The notes: a model not told the origin generated them from the sequence alone. A stretch of 64,000 bases of DNA from Chitinophagaceae bacterium (GCA_023251255.1 JAHEZD010000001.1:1-64000); one strand, 5' to 3'; shown: positions 37,078 to 42,798, counted from the first letter of the stretch. Translations and numbers: made by a program.

Positions 37078-37215
37078 ATGACAAATACATTTCTGATAAA
37101 AACACTGGTAAAATGCTTTGGCGAAACAAAGACCATCAAAATGTTGAACCAAATGCAAAAAAGGAAGGTGAACAAGAAAGCAAAAAGGTACAGGGCAAGT
37201 ATCAGGATGCAATGA
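37078..37215 (+). CDS. 45-residue highly basic protein with a strong Shine-Dalgarno
   Basis: Short gene: ATG 37078, TGA 37213-37215. It begins MTNTFLIKTLVKCFGETK and ends RKVNKKAKRYRASIRMQ, very lysine/arginine-rich and probably helical, as expected of an RNA-binding peptide. AAAGGAGGAAAATAAA precedes the ATG; such a full AGGAGG site is rare in this phylum and argues that the frame is really translated. The stop is 14 nt before the tRNA-Pro gene, so mRNA and tRNA array are probably one transcript and the end of this gene would be cut off by tRNA 5' processing. No family recognised. Confidence is limited by the small size. Confidence 0.55.
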   Translation: MTNTFLIKTLVKCFGETKTIKMLNQMQKRKVNKKAKRYRASIRMQ

Positions 37216-37229
37216 TTGTCCAGCAAGCT

Positions 37230-37302
37230 ATAGGAGCATTCCAATTGGTTGGATACCCCGTCTGGAGCGGGGAGGCTGCAGGTTCGAGCCCTGTCTCCTA
37301 TA
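37230..37302 (+). tRNA. tRNA-Pro(TGG)
   Basis: Acceptor ATAGGAG/CTCCTAT, anticodon stem CCCCG/CGGGG with loop TCTGGAG (anticodon TGG), and T-arm GCAGG-TTCGAGC-CCTGT. No CCA is encoded; the discriminator A is followed by CAT. First member of the array. Confidence 0.85.
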
Positions 37303-37305
37303 CAT

Positions 37306-37378
37306 GGCCCGTTCGTCTATCGGTTCAGGACGCCACTCTTTCGAAGTGGGAAGATGGGTTCGACTCCCATACGGGCTA
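37306..37378 (+). tRNA. tRNA-Glu(TTC)
   Basis: Acceptor GGCCCGT/ACGGGCT (G1-T72 wobble), D-stem GTC/GAC, anticodon stem CCACT/AGTGG with loop CTTTCGA (TTC), perfect T-stem ATGGG/CCCAT. It is only 3 nt from both neighbours. No CCA; A73 is followed by CAA. Confidence 0.88.
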
Positions 37379-37381
37379 CAA

Positions 37382-37453
37382 GGTTTGTTGGTGTAATGGT
37401 CAACATGTTTGATTGTCTATCAAATGAAATGGGTTCGATTCCCATACAAACCG
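37382..37453 (+). tRNA. tRNA-Asp(GTC)
   Basis: Acceptor GGTTTGT/ACAAACC, anticodon stem TTTGA/TCAAA with loop TTGTCTA (GTC), T-arm ATGGG-TTCGATT-CCCAT. G73, no CCA. The only gap in the array follows (176 bp), holding short hairpins and the repeat at 37589. Confidence 0.87.
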
Positions 37454-37588
37454 CTAATGCGGTGAGGAATAATTCAACAGGACTAGACCAGTCCTCACAA
37501 GACAGAAGCTCGTTAGGAGCACTGCTGATTGGAAACTTGGAAGATAAAATGTTAGTGCCTTAAGCCAATACCATGGCCTAAGGCCTGG

Positions 37589-37625
37589 CCTCCTTCTCCT
37601 TCAGGAGAGGGATTGAGGATGAGGT
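37589..37625. repeat. CTCCTTCTCCTTCAGGAGAG-type intergenic repeat, copy 1
   Basis: A dyad (CTCCTT/AGGAGA) followed by GGGATTGAGGATGAGG. A close relative is at 42799-42836. Both lie inside the tRNA/RNA-repair island and interrupt it. Function unknown. Confidence 0.55.
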
Positions 37626-37629
37626 ATAA

Positions 37630-37701
37630 TGTTGAATGGTGCAATGGTCAGCATACCAGACTTTGATTCTGGTGACATTGGTTCGAGTCCAGTTTCAACA
37701 A
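37630..37701 (+). tRNA. tRNA-Gln(TTG)
   Basis: Acceptor TGTTGAA/TTCAACA with the T1-A72 pair typical of tRNA-Gln, anticodon stem CCAGA/TCTGG with loop CTTTGAT (TTG), T-arm ATTGG-TTCGAGT-CCAGT. A73, then CAA; no CCA. Confidence 0.88.
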
Positions 37702-37706
37702 CAAAT

Positions 37707-37779
37707 GTTGGCTTTAGCTTAACTGGTAAAGTGCCTCACTGTGAATGAGGAGTACAGGGTTCGAGTCCCGAAGTCAACC
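37707..37779 (+). tRNA. tRNA-His(GTG), weak T-stem
   Basis: Acceptor begins GTTGGCTT and ends AAGTCAACC; the G before TTGGCTT can serve as G-1 opposite a C, the histidine identity pair. Anticodon stem CCTCA/TGAGG with loop CTGTGAA (GTG). The T-stem CAGGG/CCCGA has only three pairs, with mismatches at 49-65 and 50-64, so folding may be poor. Confidence 0.75.
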
Positions 37780-37788
37780 ATGTGCAAT

Positions 37789-37861
37789 TGACCTGTAGTT
37801 CAACGGATAAGAACACTGTGCTACGGACACGGAGATAAAAGTTCGATTCTTTTCAGGTCAA
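37789..37861 (+). tRNA. tRNA-Arg(ACG)
   Basis: Acceptor TGACCTG/CAGGTCA, D-stem GTTC/GAAC, anticodon stem CTGTG/CACGG with loop CTACGGA (ACG, A34 probably read as inosine), T-arm AAAAG-TTCGATT-CTTTT. A73, no CCA. Confidence 0.87.
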
Positions 37862-37864
37862 CAG

Positions 37865-37954
37865 GTGATAACTGATATGGTGGTAGTACGCTAAATGATG
37901 TACACGTTCATGCCTGCCGGCAAAAAGGCAGGTTCAAATCCATCAGTTATCACA
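37865..37954 (+). tRNA. tRNA-Tyr-like gene with a 12-bp terminal stem (degenerate)
   Basis: The ends GTGATAACTGAT and ATCAGTTATCAC form 12 uninterrupted pairs instead of seven, so D-stem or T-stem strands are drawn into the acceptor. A loop ATGTACA with four flanking pairs offers anticodon GTA, and a long variable arm (CCTGCC/GGCAGG) fits class II tRNA-Tyr. The T-stem around TTCAAAT has only about three pairs. A regular tRNA-Tyr lies 336 bp downstream, so this copy may be a pseudo-tRNA or a structured decoy. Confidence 0.55.
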
Positions 37955-37957
37955 ATC

Positions 37958-38030
37958 GGCGGTTTGGTGTAATGGGTAACACGCAGGTCTCATAAGCCTG
38001 TAGATTTCAGTTCAAGTCTGAAAGCCGCAA
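37958..38030 (+). tRNA. tRNA-Met(CAT)-type gene with unpaired 1-72
   Basis: Acceptor GGCGGTT/AGCCGCA pairs at 2-71 through 7-66 but leaves G1 opposite A72. D-stem GTGT/ACAC, anticodon stem CAGGT/GCCTG with loop CTCATAA (CAT), perfect T-stem TTCAG/CTGAA. A 1-72 mismatch is an initiator-tRNA trait, but the full three G-C run of initiators is absent. CAT could also be an Ile2 (lysidine) tRNA. Confidence 0.78.
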
Positions 38031-38033
38031 CAA

Positions 38034-38127
38034 TGCGATTTGGTGTAATGGTAACATGGCCAACTTCCTTCCTTTCTGGAAGGCAAACATAAGATGGGGG
38101 TATTCAGTTCAAATCTGGAAATCGCAC
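38034..38127 (+). tRNA. tRNA-like gene with expanded anticodon arm (Gly/Glu-like)
   Basis: Acceptor TGCGATT/AATCGCA, Gly-like D-arm GGTGTAATGGTAACAT and T-arm TTCAG-TTCAAAT-CTGGA are intact. Between them lie about 45 nt instead of about 23. A strong hairpin CCTTC-CTTTCTG-GAAGG could show anticodon TTC, and a CTTCCTT segment hints at an original TCC. Either an insertion has hit a tRNA-Gly or this is a deliberate non-tRNA. Identity unresolved. Confidence 0.5.
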
Positions 38128-38132
38128 AAGAC

Positions 38133-38203
38133 TGGTTCATAGCTCAACGGTAGAGTTCCTGGCTTTTAACCAGGAGGTTGGGGTTCGATTCCCTGTGGAC
38201 CAA
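38133..38203 (+). tRNA. tRNA-Lys(TTT)
   Basis: Acceptor TGGTTCA/TGGACCA, D-arm AGCTCAACGGTAGAGTT, anticodon stem CCTGG/CCAGG with loop CTTTTAA (TTT), T-arm TGGGG-TTCGATT-CCCTG. A73, then CAA. One of the most regular members. Confidence 0.9.
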
Positions 38204-38207
38204 CAAT

Positions 38208-38281
38208 AGGATGGATAGCTCAATGGTAGAGCGGTGGTTTGTTAGGCCACGGGTTGAAAGTTCGAGTCTTTCTTCATCCTC
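38208..38281 (+). tRNA. tRNA-Asn(GTT)
   Basis: Acceptor AGGATGG/TCATCCT, D-arm AGCTCAATGGTAGAGC, anticodon stem GTGGT/GCCAC with loop TTGTTAG (GTT), perfect T-stem GAAAG/CTTTC. The base at 73 is C and the next bases are TAA, unlike the CA that follows most others. Confidence 0.88.
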
Positions 38282-38289
38282 TAAATTAG

Positions 38290-38373
38290 GTGGGTGCGAC
38301 GAAGTTGGAGAGTCGTGGCGGTCTGTAAAACCGTTTCCTTCGGGTTGAATAGGTTCAATTCCTATCACCCACA
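38290..38373 (+). tRNA. tRNA-Tyr(GTA)
   Basis: Class II tRNA: acceptor GTGGGTG/CACCCAC, D-stem CGAC/GTCG, anticodon stem GCGGT/ACCGT with loop CTGTAAA (GTA), variable arm around TCCTTCGGG, T-arm ATAGG-TTCAATT-CCTAT. A73, then CAA. Fully regular, in contrast to the Tyr-like gene at 37865. Confidence 0.9.
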
Positions 38374-38378
38374 CAAAT

Positions 38379-38461
38379 GGAGAGTGTCCGGCTGGTCGAG
38401 GGGCCTGTCTTGAAAACAGTTGACTGTAAAAGGTTCTGGGGTTCGAGTCCTCAACTCTCCG
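38379..38461 (+). tRNA. tRNA-Ser(TGA)
   Basis: Class II tRNA: acceptor GGAGAGT/ACTCTCC, D-arm TCCGGCTGGTCGAGGGG, anticodon stem CCTGT/ACAGT with loop CTTGAAA (TGA), variable arm GACTGTAAAAGGTTC, T-arm TGGGG-TTCGAGT-CCTCA. G73 as expected for serine, then CAA. Confidence 0.9.
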
Positions 38462-38465
38462 CAAT

Positions 38466-38538
38466 GCAGGTTGTAGCTTAATTGGCTAAAGTTCCTCACT
38501 TGTAATGAGGCGATGTGGTTCGAGTCCAACGACCTGCT
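38466..38538 (+). tRNA. tRNA-Thr(TGT), weak T-stem
   Basis: Acceptor GCAGGTT/GACCTGC, anticodon stem CCTCA/TGAGG with loop CTTGTAA (TGT). The T-stem TGTGG/CCAAC has mismatches at 49-65 and 50-64, the same two positions as in the tRNA-His of this array. T73, then CAA. Confidence 0.8.
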
Positions 38539-38550
38539 CAAAATAAAAAT

Positions 38551-38636
38551 GGAGCGTTGACCGAGATGGTAAGGTACTGGTATGCTAAACCAAGGTTGGG
38601 GTAACTCCCAGGCAGTTTCGATTACTGCACGCTCCG
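38551..38636 (+). tRNA. tRNA-Ser(GCT)
   Basis: Class II tRNA: acceptor GGAGCGT/ACGCTCC, anticodon stem CTGGT/ACCAA (27-43 mismatch) with loop ATGCTAA (GCT), variable arm TGGGG-TAA-CTCCCA, perfect T-stem GCAGT/ACTGC. G73, then CAA. Confidence 0.9.
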
Positions 38637-38641
38637 CAAAA

Positions 38642-38714
38642 GTTGTGCTGGCAGAGATGGTCTATGCACCTGACTGCAAATCAGGAGAAGAAGGTTCGAA
38701 TCCTTCGTGCAACT
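38642..38714 (+). tRNA. tRNA-Cys(GCA)
   Basis: Acceptor GTTGTGC/GTGCAAC, anticodon stem CCTGA/TCAGG with loop CTGCAAA (GCA), perfect T-stem GAAGG/CCTTC. T73 is the cysteine identity base and is present; CAA follows. Confidence 0.9.
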
Positions 38715-38718
38715 CAAT

Positions 38719-38793
38719 GGTGCTTTGGCAGAGATGGTTCTATTGCATTCCCCTGAAGAGGGAAACATCAAGGTTCAATTCCTTGGGGCACCG
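38719..38793 (+). tRNA. tRNA-Phe(GAA)
   Basis: Acceptor GGTGCTT/GGGCACC with two T-G wobbles, anticodon stem TTCCC/GGGAA with loop CTGAAGA (GAA), perfect T-stem CAAGG/CCTTG. Base 73 is G, where tRNA-Phe normally has A, so charging efficiency is uncertain. Confidence 0.85.
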
Positions 38794-38798
38794 CATAT

Positions 38799-38871
38799 AC
38801 AGGTTTGATTGTAATGGTTAACAACACGGATTCCAACCCCGTGGATGGAGGTTCGAGTCCTTCAACCTGTG
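38799..38871 (+). tRNA. tRNA-Trp(CCA)
   Basis: Acceptor ACAGGTT/AACCTGT, anticodon stem ACGGA/CCCGT with an A31-C39 mismatch and loop TTCCAAC (CCA), T-arm GGAGG-TTCGAGT-CCTTC. G73, as in bacterial tRNA-Trp, then CAA. Last gene of the array. Confidence 0.83.
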
Positions 38872-38984
38872 CAAATAAGTTTTATCACAAAGAAAAAATA
38901 CAGCTATGCGTGTTTTGGTAATGAAATAGTAACGACAGCAATGCAACTATTTCGACAAGATTTTAAAGAGATAAACAACAGTAT

Positions 38985-40151
38985 ATGATACAGATTATAA
39001 TGGTCGTACTACTTGTTCGCCTTGTGATTGCACTGTTTCCAACATGCAATACATGGCTGCAAGGTATATGGCAAAAAACAATACAACAATTGAACAGGAA
39101 GAAACCAACTGGGCTTTTTGATGAACACTTTATTGAACCAAAGAATTTTTACCTGAAGGAGTTTAGGGCAATGCCCTGCATCCACTATATAGGCGGTGTG
39201 AACACAGGTGAAATTTTTAAGCTGATTGATTCAGGTAGGTTCGGCAAAGTAAAAGATACTTATCAACGTAACTATTACAACTGGCAGCAGAAAAGGATAG
39301 AGTTCAGTAAAACATTATTCAAACTAGAAGATAGAATGATGGTTAGGCTGGGTGATGATTGGGTGGAAATATTCTTCAACAACAAGGATTTTGCAAGGGC
39401 CAACGACATGATGGAAACATTCAAAAATATGGAAGCCCCAGAGAAAGAAGAAGATTATGAAATCAATATCATCACGCAAATAGGCAATTCATTGGATTTA
39501 AAAACAATTGCCATAAAACCAACAGCACTTGACCTTAGCCTGTATTACAATGATGACTTTAAAGCAGTGGACGCAACCATTAAGGAAAGGTTGTCAAAAG
39601 AGAACGATAAAGGCATTGTATTACTGCATGGCCTACCGGGAACTGGCAAGACCACTTACCTAAGGCACTTGATAGGAAGCATGAAAAAGAAAGTAATGTT
39701 CGTATCGCCCAGTGTGGCAGGCAATTTAATGAACCCAGAATTCATGGATTTATTGATTGATAATCCAAACACTGTGTTGGTGATTGAAGATGCGGAAAAT
39801 ATTATCATGGACAGAAGGTACAGCAGCCAGAGCAGTGTCAGCAATTTGTTGAACATAAGCGATGGGCTACTAAGCGACTGTTTGAACGTCCAAATTATCT
39901 GCACGTTCAATAGTGAACTGAGCTTGGTAGACGGCGCATTGCTGCGGAAGGGGCGGTTGATTGCAAAATACGAGTTTGGTAAACTGCACCTAAGTAAGGC
40001 ACGGGCTTTAAGCCAGCACCTAGGACTGCAGCAGGAAATCAACAAGCCCATGACATTGGCAGAAATTACCAACCCCGATGAGAACCATTACGAACCTAAG
40101 CAAACAAATGTGATAGGTTTCAGGAGGATGGAAGAGCTATTAGAAAACTAA
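38985..40151 (+). CDS. BCS1-like AAA+ ATPase
   Basis: Protein of 388 residues. An N-terminal hydrophobic helix (IIMVVLLVRLVIALF) may anchor it in the membrane. A linker domain (about 40-200) precedes a single AAA+ module with Walker A GLPGTGKTTYLRHL (about 218-231), Walker B VLVIEDAEN, a sensor-1-like ICTFNS and an arginine-finger-like LLRKGRL. This resembles BCS1-type AAA+ proteins, which act as hexameric translocases or remodelers. It starts 114 bp after the last tRNA and is followed after 37 bp by the YkuK-like gene, so the two form an operon, possibly read through from the array. Its position in an RNA-repair island suggests remodelling of RNA-protein complexes or of YkuK; this is inference. 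Confidence 0.85.
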   Translation: MIQIIMVVLLVRLVIALFPTCNTWLQGIWQKTIQQLNRKKPTGLFDEHFIEPKNFYLKEFRAMPCIHYIGGVNTGEIFKLIDSGRFGKVKDTYQRNYYNWQQKRIEFSKTLFKLEDRMMVRLGDDWVEIFFNNKDFARANDMMETFKNMEAPEKEEDYEINIITQIGNSLDLKTIAIKPTALDLSLYYNDDFKAVDATIKERLSKENDKGIVLLHGLPGTGKTTYLRHLIGSMKKKVMFVSPSVAGNLMNPEFMDLLIDNPNTVLVIEDAENIIMDRRYSSQSSVSNLLNISDGLLSDCLNVQIICTFNSELSLVDGALLRKGRLIAKYEFGKLHLSKARALSQHLGLQQEINKPMTLAEITNPDENHYEPKQTNVIGFRRMEELLEN

Positions 40152-40188
40152 TCCCCATGCTGTTGTATGGGGATAAAACCAAAAAAAT

Positions 40189-40671
40189 ATGCAGCAGCAA
40201 CAATGGAGGAAATTCAATGGCTCAGTAATCAAGCAGCCCATTGAAGAAGAAATAAGGCAGGCATTGATAAAGGAAAGGGAAGCCGGCCATGACATTAAAG
40301 TTTGCATTGGTACCGACAGCCAAGTAAAAAGCAGGGAAACAGAATTTGCAACGGTAATCGTGTTTGTACGGAAAGGCAAAGGCGCATTCATGTACATCCA
40401 TAACGAAACCAGCAAGCGCAAAATGCCCGTGAAGCAAAGGATGCTGGAAGAAGTTTCCATGAGCATTGATATAGCTTACAAGCTATGCCCACTGTTTATT
40501 GCCTTTAATGTGGATATGGAAGTACATGCAGACATCAATACCAATCCCAACTTCAAGAGCAATGATGCCCTGAAAGATGCCATGGGCTATATCATGGGGA
40601 TGGGTTTTGCCTTCAAGGCCAAGCCGCATGCCTTTGCCAGCAGCCAATGTGCTGACAGGATGGTGCATTGA
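40189..40671 (+). CDS. YkuK-like (DUF458) RNase H-fold protein
   Basis: Protein of 160 residues, cytosolic. The motif VCIGTDSQVKS carries the first acidic residue of an RNase H-like fold, EEVSMSID and NVDMEVHADINTNPNFKSN add further acids, and HAFASSQCADR ends the protein. This is the pattern of the YkuK/DUF458 family, which is predicted to be a ribonuclease H-like nuclease; its biochemical substrate is not established as far as I know. The gene follows the AAA+ gene by 37 bp and is closed by the hairpin terminator at 40682. In this setting it could trim or cleave damaged RNA. Confidence 0.82.
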   Translation: MQQQQWRKFNGSVIKQPIEEEIRQALIKEREAGHDIKVCIGTDSQVKSRETEFATVIVFVRKGKGAFMYIHNETSKRKMPVKQRMLEEVSMSIDIAYKLCPLFIAFNVDMEVHADINTNPNFKSNDALKDAMGYIMGMGFAFKAKPHAFASSQCADRMVH

Positions 40672-40681
40672 GAGGTCCACA

Positions 40682-40716
40682 GAGTGGTTCACTCTCTTGA
40701 AGTGAGTCACTCTTTT
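40682..40716 (+). terminator. terminator hairpin shared with 43951
   Basis: A 12-bp stem (GAGTGGTTCACT / AGTGAGTCACTC, two wobble pairs), 7-nt loop and TTTTAAA, 10 bp after the YkuK stop. It is identical except for two bases to the hairpin after the slipin gene at 43951. Confidence 0.8.
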
Positions 40717-40799
40717 AAAGAAGTTCTTTGATAGTATAAATGGATGCTGAAACTCATCGAAGGAAGTCATTCTACGAAGAAGGAACTAACGAACGATAC

Positions 40800-40822
40800 T
40801 GTCAGCCTGAGCCTGTCGAAGG
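40800..40822. repeat. REP-like 23-bp intergenic repeat, copy 2
   Basis: Identical to 12343-12365, containing GCCTGAGCCTGTCGAAGG. It lies between convergent YkuK and WYL genes. Confidence 0.6.
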
Positions 40823-40853
40823 TGGTTTCTATGAACGGGACCTAACAATTTGA

Positions 40854-41882
40854 CTATAGCTGAATCTGTTCAGCATTATAAATAACATGCATCATTTTCG
40901 TTTTCTTTTTAAATAAGCGGATCAAACTATTGGGGGATAGTATTTGAATGCCTTCACCAAAACCCAGCAGTTCACGTTCCAGTTCAAAGTTGGGAACCAC
41001 GTCAATGGAAAACACAATGCCCTCCTTTCTTATTTCCACCATTTGCTGCGAAGCATGGATGGGCTTGGTCTTAATATAGGGTGCATGAATATGATTGGCG
41101 AGGAACACAATATGTGTTGGGGCATCAGCAAGGTTTTTGGTTACGCCAATAATATCCTTAAAGTAGGTGTGCGGCTCAAAACTTTTGTTGATACGGTACA
41201 GTTCATTGGGCAATGGTTCAATATGCTGTATCCTGTCCAAAGCAAAAGTGATGATTTCCTTTCCCTGCTTTTTCATACCCAGAATGAACCAGCGGTTGCG
41301 GTATTCCTTGAGCAGGTAAGGATAGAAAATAAAAGTATTGGCAGTCCTGGCCTTGAAGGATTGGTAGGTGAGTTGCAGGGTTGTTTGGTTGATAATATGC
41401 TTGTATAGCAGATCCAGCCATTCAATGCCAGTAAGCAGGTCGTTTTTTTCAAAGTCAATCACCGAAGGCTGTTGGTATTGCTCCGTGTAGATCTTGTCTT
41501 CCAGTTTGTTCACCATCTCAGTCACCTCATTAAAATGGCTGAAACCCTTGAACTGCTTCAGCAGGTGGGTCACTTCCTGCAGTACACCAAGGTCCTGAGC
41601 CGTCAATGGGCTATTGGTAATGGAATAATCGGCATCCTCGTAACTGTAGTATTTTTTATCGGTTACCACAATGGGAGCATTGTAGCCAAGCTTATCGCTG
41701 CGCATGGCCTGCAGGTCCAAGCGCACCGTTCTTAAGCTAATGGGCTTGTCAATGCCTTCGTATTCGTACAGCGCTTCTGTGCAGGCATCCATCAAGCTTT
41801 CGATCGTCCATTTCTTCCGGCGGTTTTGGAGGCATTTATCAATGGTCCTGTAACGCACCAAAGCATTTCGGTTCACGGGCAT
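40854..41882 (-). CDS. WYL-domain transcriptional regulator
   Basis: DNA-binding regulator of 342 residues. ATG 41882 (MPVNRNALVRYRTIDKCLQN) is chosen; an in-frame ATG at 41993 adds 37 hydrophobic residues and would bury the upstream palindrome inside the gene. The N-terminal winged helix covers about 1-75 (WTIESLMDACTEAL, SLRTVRLDLQAM). The WYL domain (about 125-300) shows TTLQLTYQSF and FIFYPYLLKEYRNRWFILGM, with the core in altered form, and a WCX-like C-terminal part. WYL domains bind nucleic-acid or nucleotide ligands in several defence and DNA-damage regulators. Here the protein is the obvious candidate sensor for the tRNA/RtcB island, much as RtcR is in enterobacteria. It is oriented opposite to the genes it may control. 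Confidence 0.9.
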   Translation of the reverse strand: MPVNRNALVRYRTIDKCLQNRRKKWTIESLMDACTEALYEYEGIDKPISLRTVRLDLQAMRSDKLGYNAPIVVTDKKYYSYEDADYSITNSPLTAQDLGVLQEVTHLLKQFKGFSHFNEVTEMVNKLEDKIYTEQYQQPSVIDFEKNDLLTGIEWLDLLYKHIINQTTLQLTYQSFKARTANTFIFYPYLLKEYRNRWFILGMKKQGKEIITFALDRIQHIEPLPNELYRINKSFEPHTYFKDIIGVTKNLADAPTHIVFLANHIHAPYIKTKPIHASQQMVEIRKEGIVFSIDVVPNFELERELLGFGEGIQILSPNSLIRLFKKKTKMMHVIYNAEQIQL

Positions 41883-41918
41883 GGAAAATATTTTTGGAAA
41901 ACTAGAGAAATAAATTTT

Positions 41919-41941
41919 ACTGTGCAAAAAGATTGCACAGT
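41919..41941. promoter_or_regulatory. palindromic operator upstream of the WYL gene
   Basis: Inverted repeat ACTGTGCAA-(5 nt)-TTGCACAGT with perfect 9-bp arms, 36 bp before the WYL start. A winged-helix dimer could bind here and autoregulate. A half-site-like ACAGTGCA occurs near 42080 in the leader of the slipin operon. Confidence 0.6.
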
Positions 41942-42151
41942 TGGGTTGGAGGTTTGTGTTATCAAAGAAAAAACAAATAGTTCTTAACAACATTGCCTCT
42001 TAGCATAAAGGGAAGTGCTGCGGAAAAATGGAAACCGTGAAGTGACTGGAAGATGCCGTTGAAAAATGGATAGAATTTACAGTGCACCAAAATCTGGAAG
42101 ACGAAATTAGGGAAGCGTATTTACAGCCAGTCTGTTGCAGCAATGCAAAGT

Positions 42152-42176
42152 ATGAGTTCGAATCTCATAGAGGTAA
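42152..42176 (+). tRNA. isolated T-arm and 3' acceptor strand (tRNA remnant)
   Basis: Perfect T-arm ATGAG-TTCGAAT-CTCAT followed by AGAGGTA and A. I find no properly spaced 5' acceptor strand, D-arm or anticodon arm upstream or downstream. It is either the 3' half of a broken tRNA or part of a second permuted gene that I cannot complete. Confidence 0.45.
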
Positions 42177-42373
42177 CAAGAAGTTCTTTAAAATATCGTT
42201 GGTGGAAACATCAACGCAAAACCTTGCTTAACGGCAAGATGGGTTTATACCATAGATGCCACAAACCAGGCAAGGGTTTAGTAAGCCCTGCAGTGCAGCA
42301 GTTATAACTCGCTGTATGCTTTTGTAAACTTTGGATAGGCCCACCACACGCTGAAACCCCCAATGGGTTGCAG

Positions 42374-42466
42374 CTCCAAAATCCATGGGTTCGAATCCCA
42401 TTCCTTGAAAAAGGATAGCCAAGCGGTTAAGGCAGAGCACTCAGGATGCTTGATTTAAGAAGGAGT
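42374..42466 (+). tRNA. putative circularly permuted tRNA-Leu(CAG)
   Basis: The parts of a class II tRNA occur in the order: variable-arm 3' strand AAATC (42379), T-arm ATGGG-TTCGAAT-CCCAT (42385-42401), acceptor 3' strand TCCTT, loop GAAA, acceptor 5' strand AAGGA (42411-42415), TA, D-arm GCC-(10 nt)-GGC, A, anticodon stem GAGCA/TGCTT with loop CTCAGGA (anticodon CAG, G37), variable-arm 5' strand GATTT (42452-42456). AAATC/GATTT and the outer GCTCC/GGAGT pair in the correct class II register. No CCA is encoded, and the acceptor is capped by a GNRA-type tetraloop. The alternative is two abutting broken tRNAs. Confidence 0.55.
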
Positions 42467-42798
42467 CCATCACTCCTTTAACAAATGATGACCAGATAAC
42501 AAAAGCTGGTGCTGAACATCGGCAATCGAATGTTGCATTGAGGTTCCCGAAATGTAATATTCGAAAGCAATTGCACCAACACTTTGCAGGTTGTACATAA
42601 ACATGCGGCAGGCATGGCTTATACTGGAACTGTTTATTGAAAGATGCTTCAATGAACACAAAGGAACTAACCCATTGCACCAAACATTGTTTCCCACTTC
42701 CTCCGTGATGGTGGAATGATGCAAGGCACTGGCTTTTGATTTTATTTCTAGTAGGATCTTTAATGAATAACCAAAATATTAATAACAACGAACTCTGC

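Noticed and set aside
37113-37563. Plus-strand open frames over 37113-37412 and 37249-37563
   Set aside because: They run straight through tRNA-Pro, -Glu and -Asp, have no ribosome-binding site and no protein-like composition; the 37078 frame has the good Shine-Dalgarno.
37958-38030. Initiator tRNA-fMet
   Set aside because: The 1-72 mismatch fits, but the three consecutive G-C pairs of the initiator anticodon stem are not present, so only tRNA-Met/Ile(CAT) type is claimed.
38144-38464. 106-codon open frame on the minus strand across the tRNA array
   Set aside because: It is the antisense of several tRNA genes; its apparent EDSNPRT-type motifs are the well-known artefact of translated tRNA T-arms.
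37230-38871. Suppressor tRNA for TAA that could rescue the slipin stop codon
   Set aside because: No array member shows anticodon TTA; the Leu-like permuted gene has CAG and the others read normal sense codons.
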